Source: a virus
Reading direction: 5' to 3' (one strand)
IMG/VR virus record: IMGVR_UViG_3300031688_000164
Coordinates: 1 to 21,363 of that record
Length of the DNA: 21,363 nucleotides
Below are positions 13,687 through 21,234 of the stretch, piece after piece. The position numbers were made by a program, and so were the translations under genes. Every line of letters starts with the position of its first letter. Positions within the stretch are counted from its first letter, which is position 1. Under the pieces are notes generated by a model, which was not told the DNA's origin, searched no databases, and saw nothing but the letters and a program-made list of their open reading frames with translations.

Positions 13687-13863
13687 ATGCGTGGATCAAC
13701 TAAGTACATGAAGAGCGGCGGTGCTGCTAAGAATAAAACAGCTAAGTACATGAAGAGCGGCGGTGCTGTTGCATCTAAAGCTAAAAAGAAAGAGTCAGGT
13801 ATGACTGTTGCACAAGCGCGGTCGTTCTTGAAAGATAAAGGTTACAAAGTTGTAAAGACGTAG
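13687..13863 (+). CDS. 58-residue Lys-rich protein with duplicated segment
   Basis: A short gene with GAGG upstream of ATG 13687, encoding 58 residues of which 16 are Lys or Arg. The segment TKYMKSGGA/AKYMKSGGA occurs twice, from a 27-bp direct repeat. The C-terminal MTVAQARSFLKDKGYKVVKT looks like a small helix-turn-strand unit. The stop TAG shares its last base with the GTG start of the next gene, which indicates coupling. No family is recognised. Confidence 0.65.
   Translation: MRGSTKYMKSGGAAKNKTAKYMKSGGAVASKAKKKESGMTVAQARSFLKDKGYKVVKT
13700..13768 (+). repeat. 27-bp direct repeat, two copies
   Basis: A 27-bp sequence beginning CTAAGTACATGAAGAGCGGC is present at 13700-13726 and 13742-13768, identical in both. 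It codes for KYMKSGGA. The perfect identity suggests a recent local duplication. Confidence 0.93.
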
Positions 13864-14543
13864 TGTCTTACCTAATTAGTAACATTCCGCACTTTAAGTG
13901 CTGGGTTAGGAAAGAATACACTTGTAACCATTTGCGTTATCAAGGCGAGTATTTACATGCACTTGCTATTGCCGTAAATACTATTCCAGACCGATCTTTA
14001 AGCTTTCAAGTTGTTTTTACAGGGTGTGAGAACGATGACGAAGAAATAGATGACGTTCATGGGGGTGCAATGTGGGCTAGGATGCCCCTACAGGCGTTGG
14101 TTGCCGATATTGTAATGCCAGAATGGCCTGAAGAAATGGCCGATCATTTGGCGCAACCGTGGGATTGCGAGTCCCGGGATCATTCTGTGATTACTATGGA
14201 CCGCGTTAGTAGCAGTCCTTGGGTAGCTAAGATAGACCACGAGTTTTACTCTGCTCGCTACATGTTTACTGTGGATTATACCGATCACCACATAGCGGAT
14301 GATCCCGCACAGCATAAACAGAGTCATGTGATGTATATTACAGAACCCGGTCCTTGGTATGGTAATATAGTGGCATTACCAAACAACCGAGTTCGGGCAA
14401 CTAGCCCAGCTTTGTGGAAGACAGGGCAGGGCGCACCGGATTTTTGCCCAAATCAGCGTGTTCATTCGGCTGAAGGGCATGAAAGTTATACAGACCCGTC
14501 TATTGTTTTTGATAATTTATATTCAGACAGTGACGGAGAATAA
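13863..14543 (+). CDS. Conserved 226-residue phage protein, function unknown
   Basis: A soluble protein beginning at GTG 13863, whose first base is the last base of the preceding TAG stop. Conserved-looking stretches are FKCWVRKEYTCNHLRYQGEY, MWARMPLQALVADIVMPEW, PWDCESRDHSVITMDR, YMFTVDYTDHHIADDPAQHK and MYITEPGPWYGNIVALPNNR, ending with DPSIVFDNLYSDSDGE. Proteins with this series of blocks are frequent in marine phage genomes near capsid and adaptor genes, to my recollection, always unannotated. It is rich in His, Trp and Cys, with no recognised catalytic motif. Being in the structural operon, it may be a virion protein, but an enzyme or host-interaction protein cannot be excluded. Confidence 0.75.
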   Translation: MSYLISNIPHFKCWVRKEYTCNHLRYQGEYLHALAIAVNTIPDRSLSFQVVFTGCENDDEEIDDVHGGAMWARMPLQALVADIVMPEWPEEMADHLAQPWDCESRDHSVITMDRVSSSPWVAKIDHEFYSARYMFTVDYTDHHIADDPAQHKQSHVMYITEPGPWYGNIVALPNNRVRATSPALWKTGQGAPDFCPNQRVHSAEGHESYTDPSIVFDNLYSDSDGE

Positions 14544-14558
14544 CGAGGATAATTAAAC

Positions 14559-15443
14559 ATGGCAACCTCTAACAGCACTAATTTTGAGCTAGACGTTACC
14601 GAATATATTGAAGAAGCGTTTGAGCGTTGCGGCTTAGAGGTTCGTACAGGTTATGATCTTAAAACAGCAAAACGATCTTTAAACATTATGTTAGCCGAGT
14701 GGGCCAACCGAGGTTTAAATGCGTGGACTATTGAAGAAATTACCATTCCTCTGGCAACAGGGGTAGGTGTATATCCTGCGGGCACGTTAACTATTTCAGT
14801 AGCGTCTTCCACTGGATATACCGTTGCCGAAACAATTACTGGCGGAACTAGCGGAGCAACAGCTACCGTAACAAGCGTTCCGTCGGCCACAAGTCTAGCC
14901 ATTACAATACCAGAAGGTACTTTCAGTCTTAGTGAAACACTTACAGGCGGAACTAGCAGTACAGCGTCAACTGTATCGGCAGTCGTAGACTTTTCCAACG
15001 TAAACTCTACTATTGATTTGTTGTCTGTGGTGGTCACTCGATCTGCAACTGACTTTAGTGTTGCTCGTTTAAGCAGAGATGGCTTTTTTAGTATCCCCAA
15101 TAAGGCTACCACTGGAAGAGCTAACCAATATTTTATTGATCGGTTAGTAACACCTACTTTAAAAATTTGGCCGGTACCCGAAAATAACACCGATGTCATA
15201 AAATTTACTCGTTTAACTCGAATACAAGATGCCAACACTCCTACAAACACCTTAGAAATACCTTTCCGTTTCTACCCTTGTTTAGCGGCAGGTCTGGCTT
15301 ACTACCTTTCGGTAAAAAGAGCGCCGAATAAGGTACAGTTGCTAAAGACTATTTATGAAGAAGAGTTTGATCGCGCCATGATGGAAGACCGTGATCGCGC
15401 TTCTTTTAACATTACCCCAAGCTACATGTACTTTAGGTCTTAA
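14559..15443 (+). CDS. Head-tail adaptor, P22 gp4-like, with beta-rich insertion
   Basis: A 294-residue protein likely to bind the portal and connect it to the tail. The N-terminal helical region (DVTEYIEEAFERCGLEVRTG, then DLKTAKRSLNIMLAEWANRG) resembles the helices of P22 gp4-type adaptors, where a similar LxxMxAEW pattern occurs. The later part has STIDLLSVVVTR, RDGFFSIPNKATTGRANQYF and PTLKIWPVPENN, then RFYPCLAAGLAYYLSVKRAP. Between them, about residues 72-148, is a Thr/Ser/Gly-rich region with two similar units (ETITGGTSGATATVTSV and ETLTGGTSSTASTVSAV) that looks like an added beta domain exposed on the virion. The gene is followed after 2 nt by the next one. Confidence 0.75.
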   Translation: MATSNSTNFELDVTEYIEEAFERCGLEVRTGYDLKTAKRSLNIMLAEWANRGLNAWTIEEITIPLATGVGVYPAGTLTISVASSTGYTVAETITGGTSGATATVTSVPSATSLAITIPEGTFSLSETLTGGTSSTASTVSAVVDFSNVNSTIDLLSVVVTRSATDFSVARLSRDGFFSIPNKATTGRANQYFIDRLVTPTLKIWPVPENNTDVIKFTRLTRIQDANTPTNTLEIPFRFYPCLAAGLAYYLSVKRAPNKVQLLKTIYEEEFDRAMMEDRDRASFNITPSYMYFRS

Positions 15444-15445
15444 AA

Positions 15446-15769
15446 ATGGCTAAGTATGCTTCAGGTAAAAACGCTTACGCTATCTCAGATCGATCTGGAA
15501 TGCGGTATCGCTATAAAGATATGCGTAAAGAGTGGAACGGCTCTTTAGTTGGTAAGGATGAGTTTGAGGCTAAACAGCCTCAACTAGGGCCTTTTAAGAA
15601 AGCCGTTGATCCGGAAGCTTTGCAGAACGCTAGACCAGAAACAAACTTAGAGTCCCAGCGTAATATACAATACGGTTTTGACCCAGTTGGCTTTAGGGGA
15701 AATGAAAATTTAACACCAAATCCGTTGAGAGCAACGGGCGGTGTAGGACAGGTTAAGGTAACGGTATGA
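15446..15769 (+). CDS. Conserved small virion-region protein
   Basis: A 107-residue protein starting 2 nt after the adaptor gene and overlapping the next by 4 nt. It begins AKYASGKNAYAISDRSGMRY, then RYKDMRKEWNGSLVGKDEFE and AKQPQLGPFKKAVDPEALQN. I recall this N-terminal block (AYAISDRSG, MRKEWNG, VGKDEFE, KxPQL) as widespread in phages between adaptor genes, function unknown. The C-terminal half is Pro/Asn/Gly-rich and may be disordered. A joint protein at the head-tail interface is likely from context. Confidence 0.75.
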   Translation: MAKYASGKNAYAISDRSGMRYRYKDMRKEWNGSLVGKDEFEAKQPQLGPFKKAVDPEALQNARPETNLESQRNIQYGFDPVGFRGNENLTPNPLRATGGVGQVKVTV

Positions 15770-16440
15770 GCTTTACATACGCACAGCTAAAGACGGCGCT
15801 ACAAGACTACACAGAAAACGATGAGACAAGCTTTGTCTCTAATCTTCCACTTTTTATACGTCAAGCCGAAGAGCGCATTTTAAAGAATGTCCAGTTATCA
15901 TTGTTTAGAAAAAATGCTCAAGCGGCTTTAACTCAAGGTAACCCGTACATTAACTTACCGGAGGACTTTTTAGCGCCATTTTCTTTTACCGTACAGCCTC
16001 CACTAGCGGACGGTTCTTTTTCAGACACTACTGAAAAAACTTTTTTGGACTACCGTGACGTAGATTTTGTTCAAGCTTATAACCCTACTCTTACGGTCAC
16101 CGGTGCGCCTAAGTGTTATGCGATGTTTGACGTTGTTAACTTTATTGTTGGTCCCACTCCTGACACGAATTATTTTGTGGAACTTCATTACTTCTATAGA
16201 CCGGATAGTTTGACTGCGGGCGCGGATTCGGGAACCACTTGGCTGAGTATAAATGCAGAGGTAGCCTTACTATATGGAAGTTTAGTAGAATGCTATACTT
16301 ATATGAAGGGTGAAGCAGATATGGTGCAAGAATACCAGAAAAGATTTACCGAGGCGTTAACTTCCTTAAAGATGTTTGGTGAAGCTAAAGAAGTTACAGA
16401 CGAGTACCGAACTGGAATGGTTATAAGGGCGAAGCAATGA
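15766..16440 (+). CDS. Head-tail adaptor (SU10-type)
   Basis: A 224-residue protein. The N-terminus SFTYAQLKTALQDYTENDET, SFVSNLPLFIRQAEERILKN is typical of the adaptor proteins named after phage SU10, which sit under the portal in podovirus particles. The rest is mixed beta and helical: NPYINLPEDFLAPFSFTV, then LHYFYRPDSLT and a C-terminal helical bundle (EVALLYGSLVECYTYMKGEA, VQEYQKRFTEALTSLKMFGE). It overlaps the previous gene by 4 nt (ATGA) and the next by 4 nt, so translation is probably coupled. I infer that, together with the gp4-like protein, it makes the head-tail neck. Confidence 0.78.
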   Translation: MSFTYAQLKTALQDYTENDETSFVSNLPLFIRQAEERILKNVQLSLFRKNAQAALTQGNPYINLPEDFLAPFSFTVQPPLADGSFSDTTEKTFLDYRDVDFVQAYNPTLTVTGAPKCYAMFDVVNFIVGPTPDTNYFVELHYFYRPDSLTAGADSGTTWLSINAEVALLYGSLVECYTYMKGEADMVQEYQKRFTEALTSLKMFGEAKEVTDEYRTGMVIRAKQ

Positions 16441-16730
16441 TTACAAACCCCGTAGTTATGAGCGAAGACTTTGGGATTACGGTCCAAACGTCGTCTAACC
16501 GAGGGTTTACCCCGGAAGAAATTGCCGAAAGATGTGTAAATCACATTATAAATATCTCAGATGACGCTCCACCGGCTATTAAAGGGCAGGCTTTAGCATT
16601 TAGAGATCAAGTAAAGGCAGTGGTCACTTTTTATTTGCGAGAAGCGGTTAAAAGCGACAGAACAACCGTTTTTAACGAACTAAACAACGCGGGACAACCG
16701 CAACTTGCTGAATTAATCAGGAGATTATAA
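16437..16730 (+). CDS. Conserved 97-residue structural-operon protein
   Basis: A helical protein with no membrane segment. The core FTPEEIAERCVNHIINISDD, APPAIKGQALAFRDQVKAVV and the end TTVFNELNNAGQPQLAELIR form three to four helices. I recall this sequence pattern next to SU10-type adaptor genes in many marine phages, with no known role. The start is coupled to the preceding stop by an ATGA overlap and its own stop overlaps the next ATG by 1 nt. It may be a neck or assembly protein. Confidence 0.76.
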   Translation: MITNPVVMSEDFGITVQTSSNRGFTPEEIAERCVNHIINISDDAPPAIKGQALAFRDQVKAVVTFYLREAVKSDRTTVFNELNNAGQPQLAELIRRL

Positions 16731-17164
16731 TGGCTTTTAACGGAAACTTTATGTGTACAAGCTTTAAAACACAGCTTTTAACGGGTACTCATAACTTTAC
16801 TAACACTAGCGGAAATGTTTTTAAACTGGCTTTGTACACAAACAGCGCCACTTTGAACGCTTCCACAACGGCTTATGCCACTTCAAACGAAGTCGCTAAC
16901 GGCAATGGATACACCACGGGCGGAGCGACGCTAACTAGCGTAACTCCTACCAGTTCAGGAACCACCGCTTTCTGTGATTTTTCGGACGTTACGTTTTCTA
17001 GTAGCACGATTACGGCTAGAGGGGCTTTGATTTATAATGATACGCAAGGCGATAAGTCCGTTCTTGTGTTAGATTTTGGATCCGATAAATCGTCATCTTC
17101 TGGAGACTTTGTGATCGTGATGCCAGCGGCTGACGCTAGTAACGCTATCATACGAATTGCATAA
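16730..17164 (+). CDS. Beta-rich tail-region protein
   Basis: A 144-residue Thr/Ser/Ala-rich protein of predicted beta structure. It contains NGNFMCTSFKTQLLTGTHNF, FKLALYTNSATLNASTTAYA, then EVANGNGYTTGGATL and ARGALIYNDTQGDKSVLVLD. Proteins with this block order are familiar from marine phage tail regions, near fibre genes, without function. It begins on the last base of the previous stop codon and ends 1 nt into the next gene. A tail or fibre-associated protein is a fair inference. Confidence 0.74.
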   Translation: MAFNGNFMCTSFKTQLLTGTHNFTNTSGNVFKLALYTNSATLNASTTAYATSNEVANGNGYTTGGATLTSVTPTSSGTTAFCDFSDVTFSSSTITARGALIYNDTQGDKSVLVLDFGSDKSSSSGDFVIVMPAADASNAIIRIA

Positions 17165-17487
17165 TGACAGACGCGGTAACAGCTTTTGCCGGATGGAACT
17201 CCTCTACTCAAGGGTGGGGAGAGTCCACGTGGGGTAACAGTGTAATAGACACTGCTTTTAGTGCTACTTCGGCTTTAAGTGGCGTTACAGTTATTTTTGA
17301 GATACAGGCCGCGCCGGTAGGACAAGTTGCTGTGGCACGGGTAACCGGTGTAACCGTAGAGGCGGGAACAGGCGTATCATTTGCAGTTACAGGACTTGGT
17401 GCTACCGCCCAAGTAGGCGCTGTATTGGTATGGGGGCGTATTGCTCCCGCCGAAACAGCAACTTGGACAGAAATGGTAGTAAATTAA
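17164..17487 (+). CDS. Small Trp/Gly motif virion protein
   Basis: A 107-residue protein that starts on the last base of the preceding stop. The N-terminus AGWNSSTQGWGESTWGNSVI shows a WG-repeat pattern; the rest is beta-rich with VAVARVTGVTVEAGTGVSF and AQVGAVLVWGRIAPAETAT, ending in WTEMVVN. The GWGxxTWG and C-terminal WTE motifs are familiar from marine phage tail proteins of unknown function. It is the last gene of the overlapping chain that began at 15446; a 36-nt gap follows before the fibre gene. Confidence 0.72.
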   Translation: MTDAVTAFAGWNSSTQGWGESTWGNSVIDTAFSATSALSGVTVIFEIQAAPVGQVAVARVTGVTVEAGTGVSFAVTGLGATAQVGAVLVWGRIAPAETATWTEMVVN

Positions 17488-17523
17488 ATAATTTTAGTTA
17501 AATCAGCTTGAGGGTAATTTAAA

Positions 17524-19632
17524 ATGGCTAGTACATATACAACTTTCTTAGGGCTTGAAAAGCCCGGTACGGGGGAACAATCCGGTACTTGGGGGGACAC
17601 TACAAACACCAATATGGACATGCTAGATCAAGCGGTTGACGGGATTATTTCGGTTACATTGTCTGCCACAGGTTCAACAGGTTCCCCAAACTCTTTACCT
17701 ATTACAGACGGCGCTGTTTCTAACGGGCGTAACAAATACATTGAGTTTGTTGATGGCGGAGATATTGGCGCTACGGTCTACGTTGCTTTAACGCCAAACG
17801 ATGCTGAAAAGGTGGTGTACTTCCGTAACAGCCTTTCCGGCTCACGCTCTATTCTTATTTTTCAAGGCACATATAACACCAGCAATGATTTTGAATTGTT
17901 GGCTGGAAAAGATTATGTCCTTAAATTTAATGGCGGCGGTTCAGGTGCCACCGTTACTGACGTAAATGCTAACTTAGCGGTTACTGCGCTTACTGCGACA
18001 ACTTTAAACGGTACAACCGTTACGGCCTCTGGAGTAATTACAGGATCAACTGTCGAAGCTACCGGAGACACTGCCGCTGGCGATAACGCGGCAATGGGTT
18101 TTACCGCCGCAGAAGGTCTTATTCTAACCGGACAAGGCTCTACGAATGATGTAACCATCAAGAATGACGCAGACGCAGATGTAATTGAGATTCCTACGGG
18201 AACAACTACTGTAAATTTTGCAGGTGCTGTGGATGTTGTTGGAGACTTAACTGCGGCTACGTTTACTCCGGACGGAGATACTGCGGCAGGTGATTCCGCC
18301 GCGATAGGCTTTACCGCAGCAGAAGGTCTTATCCTAACCGGCCAAGGCTCTACGAATGACGTAACTATTAAGAACGATGCTGACGCAGATGTTCTTGAGA
18401 TTCCAACCGGTACGGTAAACGTAACAGTTGCGGGAGACTTAGTCGCCGCGGGTACTTTAAAAGCAACGGGTGACACCGCCGCTGGAGACGGTGCCGCGCT
18501 AGGATTTACCGCCGCAGAAGGATTGATCCTTACAGGTCAGGGCTCTACCAACGATGTCACTATTAAGAACGATGCGGATGCCGCTGTTTTACAGATTCCA
18601 ACCGGTACGGTAAACACAACTCTTGCAGGTACTTTGGGTGTAGCGGGAGGTTCCACCAACGGTGTGGTCCTATCTCAGGGAGATATAGCCCTAAAGAATG
18701 GTGGAACTAGGTCAACAGTTAAGTTTTATTGCGAGTCAAACAACGCGCATTATGCTCAACTTCAAGCACCGGCACACTCTGCGTTCTCAGGCAATGTAAC
18801 CCTTACCCTCCCAGCATCTACGGATACTCTGGCGGGTATTGCGGCAACACAGACGCTGACTAATAAGACTCTTACAACTCCCGTTTTAAACTCCCCAGAC
18901 ATCACTGGCGGTACTGCGGCGGGCGACGATGCGGCTCTTGGTTACACTTCTGCGCTAGGTCTGGTGTTGACTGGGCAGGGATCATCAAACGACGTAACAA
19001 TAAAGAACGATGCCGATGCGGCTGTTCTTACCGTACCAACCGGAACCACCAACGTAGCAGTAGTAGGCGACTTAGCAGTCGGCGGGTCAATCACTGACTC
19101 AGGCGCGGCAGTTAAAGTTGCGGGTCTTGAGACTATCTATGTCCCAGCGGCGGGTATGTACCCAGAGACAACAAACGGTGCTTCAGACTTGACTCAAGTA
19201 GAGCTATCAAACGGCCCGGAGCTTAAATGCCTCGACTTTGCGGCGGCGGCAGATGACTTCGCTCAGTTTCAGGTTATATTTCCTAAAAGTTGGAACGAAG
19301 GCACGGTTACCTTCCAAGCGTTCTTTACTGTCACTGGAACCAACACAGGTACAGTAGCGTGGGGATTAGCAGGTAGAAGTTTTGCGGATAGTGCAGACCT
19401 AAACACGGCCTTTGGAACTCAGGTAGTGGCAACAGCTAAAGCTCACTCTGGAACGTCTAACGACATAGATGTAGCGGCAGTAAGCGGAAATGTAACCATT
19501 GCTGGAGCGGCGGCTGATACTCTGACCATCTTTCAGATTGCTAGAGATGTTTCGGCAGACAACCAATCGGGCGCTGCGCGTTTGTTAGGCATTAAGCTGT
19601 TCTTTACCACTGACGCGAAGAATGACGCATAA
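17524..19632 (+). CDS. Tail fibre protein with repeated modules
   Basis: A 702-residue protein likely to form the receptor-contacting fibre. The N-terminal block TTFLGLEKPGTGEQSGTWGD, TTNTNMDMLDQAVDGI is the usual particle-attachment end of marine phage fibres. Residues 180-360 and 461-525 hold four copies of a module with the core GFTAAEGLILTGQGSTNDVT, IKNDADA and a following IPTGT, probably beta-helix or shaft repeats. A TLPASTDTLAG and TLTNKTLTTPVLNSPDITGG segment, common in fibre shafts, lies before the fourth copy. The C-terminal 160 residues (IYVPAAGMYPETTNG, FAQFQVIFPKSWNEGTVTFQ, VAWGLAGRSF) are a beta-sandwich head domain that I recall in many marine fibres. GAGGG lies upstream of the ATG. 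No chaperone autocleavage motif is recognised. Confidence 0.82.
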   Translation: MASTYTTFLGLEKPGTGEQSGTWGDTTNTNMDMLDQAVDGIISVTLSATGSTGSPNSLPITDGAVSNGRNKYIEFVDGGDIGATVYVALTPNDAEKVVYFRNSLSGSRSILIFQGTYNTSNDFELLAGKDYVLKFNGGGSGATVTDVNANLAVTALTATTLNGTTVTASGVITGSTVEATGDTAAGDNAAMGFTAAEGLILTGQGSTNDVTIKNDADADVIEIPTGTTTVNFAGAVDVVGDLTAATFTPDGDTAAGDSAAIGFTAAEGLILTGQGSTNDVTIKNDADADVLEIPTGTVNVTVAGDLVAAGTLKATGDTAAGDGAALGFTAAEGLILTGQGSTNDVTIKNDADAAVLQIPTGTVNTTLAGTLGVAGGSTNGVVLSQGDIALKNGGTRSTVKFYCESNNAHYAQLQAPAHSAFSGNVTLTLPASTDTLAGIAATQTLTNKTLTTPVLNSPDITGGTAAGDDAALGYTSALGLVLTGQGSSNDVTIKNDADAAVLTVPTGTTNVAVVGDLAVGGSITDSGAAVKVAGLETIYVPAAGMYPETTNGASDLTQVELSNGPELKCLDFAAAADDFAQFQVIFPKSWNEGTVTFQAFFTVTGTNTGTVAWGLAGRSFADSADLNTAFGTQVVATAKAHSGTSNDIDVAAVSGNVTIAGAAADTLTIFQIARDVSADNQSGAARLLGIKLFFTTDAKNDA
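18061..19095 (+). repeat. Four diverged copies of a 190-210 bp module in the fibre gene
   Basis: Copies begin at 18061, 18271, 18466 and 18904. Each codes for GDTAAGD or GGTAAGD, then G(F/Y)T(A/S)AxGL(I/V)LTGQGS(T/S)NDVTIKNDADA. At the protein level they are nearly identical, but at the DNA level they differ mostly at third codon positions, so they are old and kept by selection. The fourth copy is separated from the third by about 250 bp of other shaft sequence. Confidence 0.88.
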
Positions 19633-19642
19633 GGAGTAACTG

Positions 19643-20584
19643 ATGACAGGTTTTGGTTATAACGTAAACGGCTTTGGTTCTTTCCCCTCTAGGGGAGCGA
19701 CTTTAGAGGTCGATATAATGGCGGCAGGTGCCGGTGGCGGTGGCGGGTTCAATGTCGGCGGTGGTGGTGGTGGTGGTGCCGTTACTTCGTTTGATGGCGA
19801 AATAGTTAAGTATGACAATAATTACACTGTAACCATTGGAGCGGGTGGAGCGGGTACTACCTACGGCGCGGGGGGTGGAGTTAATGGTGGTACTGGTAAC
19901 GATGCAAGTATTGCCGGCTCTGGTATAGGAACGTTATACGGTCGCGGTGGTCAGGGTGGCCGATATCAAGACTCGTCTGGAGGCGGTGGTTACGTTGCTG
20001 GTGGAGCAGGAGGAAATATTCTAAGTGGAGCGGTATATTCTGGAGGAACAGGCTCTCTCGGCGGCGATGGCGGCGATTCAGGTGGTCAGGGTGCATCAGT
20101 ATATATTGGCACGGGTGGCGGTGGTGGTGGTGCCACTGGCGATGGTTCCAACGGCTCCGCTACTTCGGGCGGCGATGGCGGCGAAGGGACAAACTGGAAA
20201 AGCTTAAACTTTGGAACGTACAATAAATTCGGTCACGGAGGTGGAGGGGCGCAAGGTACTTTTGTAGGTAATAATAATATAACCACCACACCCACTTCGG
20301 GTGTTGCAAGCGATAAGGGGTCAGGCGGAGTAAATAAAGACGGAAGTAATCTTGCTTTCGGAATTGCCGGCCCTGCCGGCGGACATGGTGGAGGCGGTGG
20401 CACAAACGATAACAATGCTACTGCGGCACACCGAGAGGGGGCGGCGGGAGGTGCGGGAGCGGTAATTATACGCTACGTTACAAGTGAGCTAGATGGTTCA
20501 GCTAGTGGTGGAACTGTATCTACGGCTGGTGGGTACACATACCACTACTTTACTTCTTCTGGCACTTTTGCCTTGTCATCTTAA
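19643..20584 (+). CDS. Glycine-rich tail adhesin candidate
   Basis: A 313-residue protein of which the middle (about 28-280) is dominated by Gly runs (GAGGGGGFNVGGGGGGG, TGGGGGGATG, GGHGGGGG) separated by short variable segments. The N-terminus has the strand LEVDIMAAGAGG and the C-terminus GGAGAVIIRYV, then GGTVSTAGGYTYHYFTSSGT, ending FALSS. This is typical of the glycine-rich domain proteins common in marine and cyanophage tails. Similar Gly runs form polyglycine-II sandwiches in the receptor-binding tip of phage S16 gp38, where the variable loops recognise the host. AAGGAG precedes the ATG. The position right after the fibre gene supports a tip adhesin. Receptor specificity is unknown. 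Confidence 0.8.
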   Translation: MTGFGYNVNGFGSFPSRGATLEVDIMAAGAGGGGGFNVGGGGGGGAVTSFDGEIVKYDNNYTVTIGAGGAGTTYGAGGGVNGGTGNDASIAGSGIGTLYGRGGQGGRYQDSSGGGGYVAGGAGGNILSGAVYSGGTGSLGGDGGDSGGQGASVYIGTGGGGGGATGDGSNGSATSGGDGGEGTNWKSLNFGTYNKFGHGGGGAQGTFVGNNNITTTPTSGVASDKGSGGVNKDGSNLAFGIAGPAGGHGGGGGTNDNNATAAHREGAAGGAGAVIIRYVTSELDGSASGGTVSTAGGYTYHYFTSSGTFALSS

Positions 20585-20596
20585 ATTGGAGGCCAC

Positions 20597-20950
20597 ATGG
20601 CCCATTTTGCTAAAATAATAGACGGTCTTGTCGTTCAGGTCATTGTTGCAGAACAAGACTTTATTGATACTCTGGGCGCGGATTGGGTTCAAACATCTTA
20701 TAACACTCGCGGCGGTATTCATTATGGGCAGGATGGAGAGCCTGATGGTGGCACAGCACTGCGGAAGAATTTTGCGGGTGTTGGGCATAATTATGATGCA
20801 ACGAGAGACGCTTTTTACCCGCAATCGCTTTACGCAAGCTGGACACTAAACGACAGCACCTGCATTTGGGAGGCTCCAACAGCCTGTCCAGATGCCGGCA
20901 ACCAATACAACTGGGATGAAGACACAACTTCATGGGTTGAGATAACATAA
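20597..20950 (+). CDS. Fibre-associated protein common in marine phages
   Basis: A 117-residue protein that starts AHFAKIIDGLVVQVIVAEQD and contains WVQTSYNTRGG, RKNFAGVGHNYDATRDAFYP, then ASWTLNDSTCIWEAP and NQYNWDEDTTSWVEI. I recognise this series of motifs (AHFAKxxxxxVxxVIVAEQ, NFAGxGxxYD, P-x-x-x-ASW, YxWxEDTxxW) from very many cyanophage and pelagic phage proteins located next to fibre genes. Its function is not established; a fibre component or assembly factor is likely. TTGGAGG precedes the ATG and the stop overlaps the next start by 1 nt. Confidence 0.82.
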   Translation: MAHFAKIIDGLVVQVIVAEQDFIDTLGADWVQTSYNTRGGIHYGQDGEPDGGTALRKNFAGVGHNYDATRDAFYPQSLYASWTLNDSTCIWEAPTACPDAGNQYNWDEDTTSWVEIT

Positions 20951-21234
20951 TGGAAATTAAACTATCGAATTTATTAGGTCTACTGCCTGTCGTGGTGGTG
21001 GCTACTGGTGCTATCTTCTCCTACGCCAGCTTAGATGCTATGGCATCAGAGAACGCTGAAGACATTGAAGATGTTAGCGAGCAGGTCGAGAAGATTGAAG
21101 AAGAGGTGGATGAGCTTCAGCAACAGATGACCCGCAGTGAGATACAGCTAGACAACGCTGTTGAGGACTTGTCAGAAGTACGCTTAGACACCAAGGCCAT
21201 CCTCAACTTGCTTCAACGTCAGCCTACTAACTAA
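20950..21234 (+). CDS. Small protein with N-terminal membrane segment and coiled coil
   Basis: A 94-residue protein. Residues 7-28 (NLLGLLPVVVVATGAIFSYA) are a hydrophobic membrane or signal-anchor segment with no evident signal-peptidase site. Residues 36-88 form an acidic coiled coil (EDIEDVSEQVEKIEEEVDEL). The start overlaps the preceding stop by 1 nt. The topology resembles small inner-membrane lysis or spanin-like proteins, but no lysis gene lies next to it. It could instead be a fibre-trimerising or superinfection-related protein. A degenerate copy of its 5' coding region occurs just after its stop. Confidence 0.65.
   Translation: MEIKLSNLLGLLPVVVVATGAIFSYASLDAMASENAEDIEDVSEQVEKIEEEVDELQQQMTRSEIQLDNAVEDLSEVRLDTKAILNLLQRQPTN

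Noticed and set aside
14651-15250. Minus-strand 199-residue open frame
   Set aside because: Antisense to the adaptor gene, whose sequence is clearly recognisable; the frame arises from Thr/Ala/Val-rich codon bias.
17221-17236. Another CACGTG-centred site (GAGTCCACGTGGGGTA) as a third parS
   Set aside because: Only 10 of 16 positions match; it lies in the WG-repeat coding region of the 107-residue protein and is explained by codons for STWG.
17913-18476. Minus-strand 187-residue open frame with internal repeats
   Set aside because: Mirror image of the tail fibre repeats; no ribosome-binding site or family resemblance.
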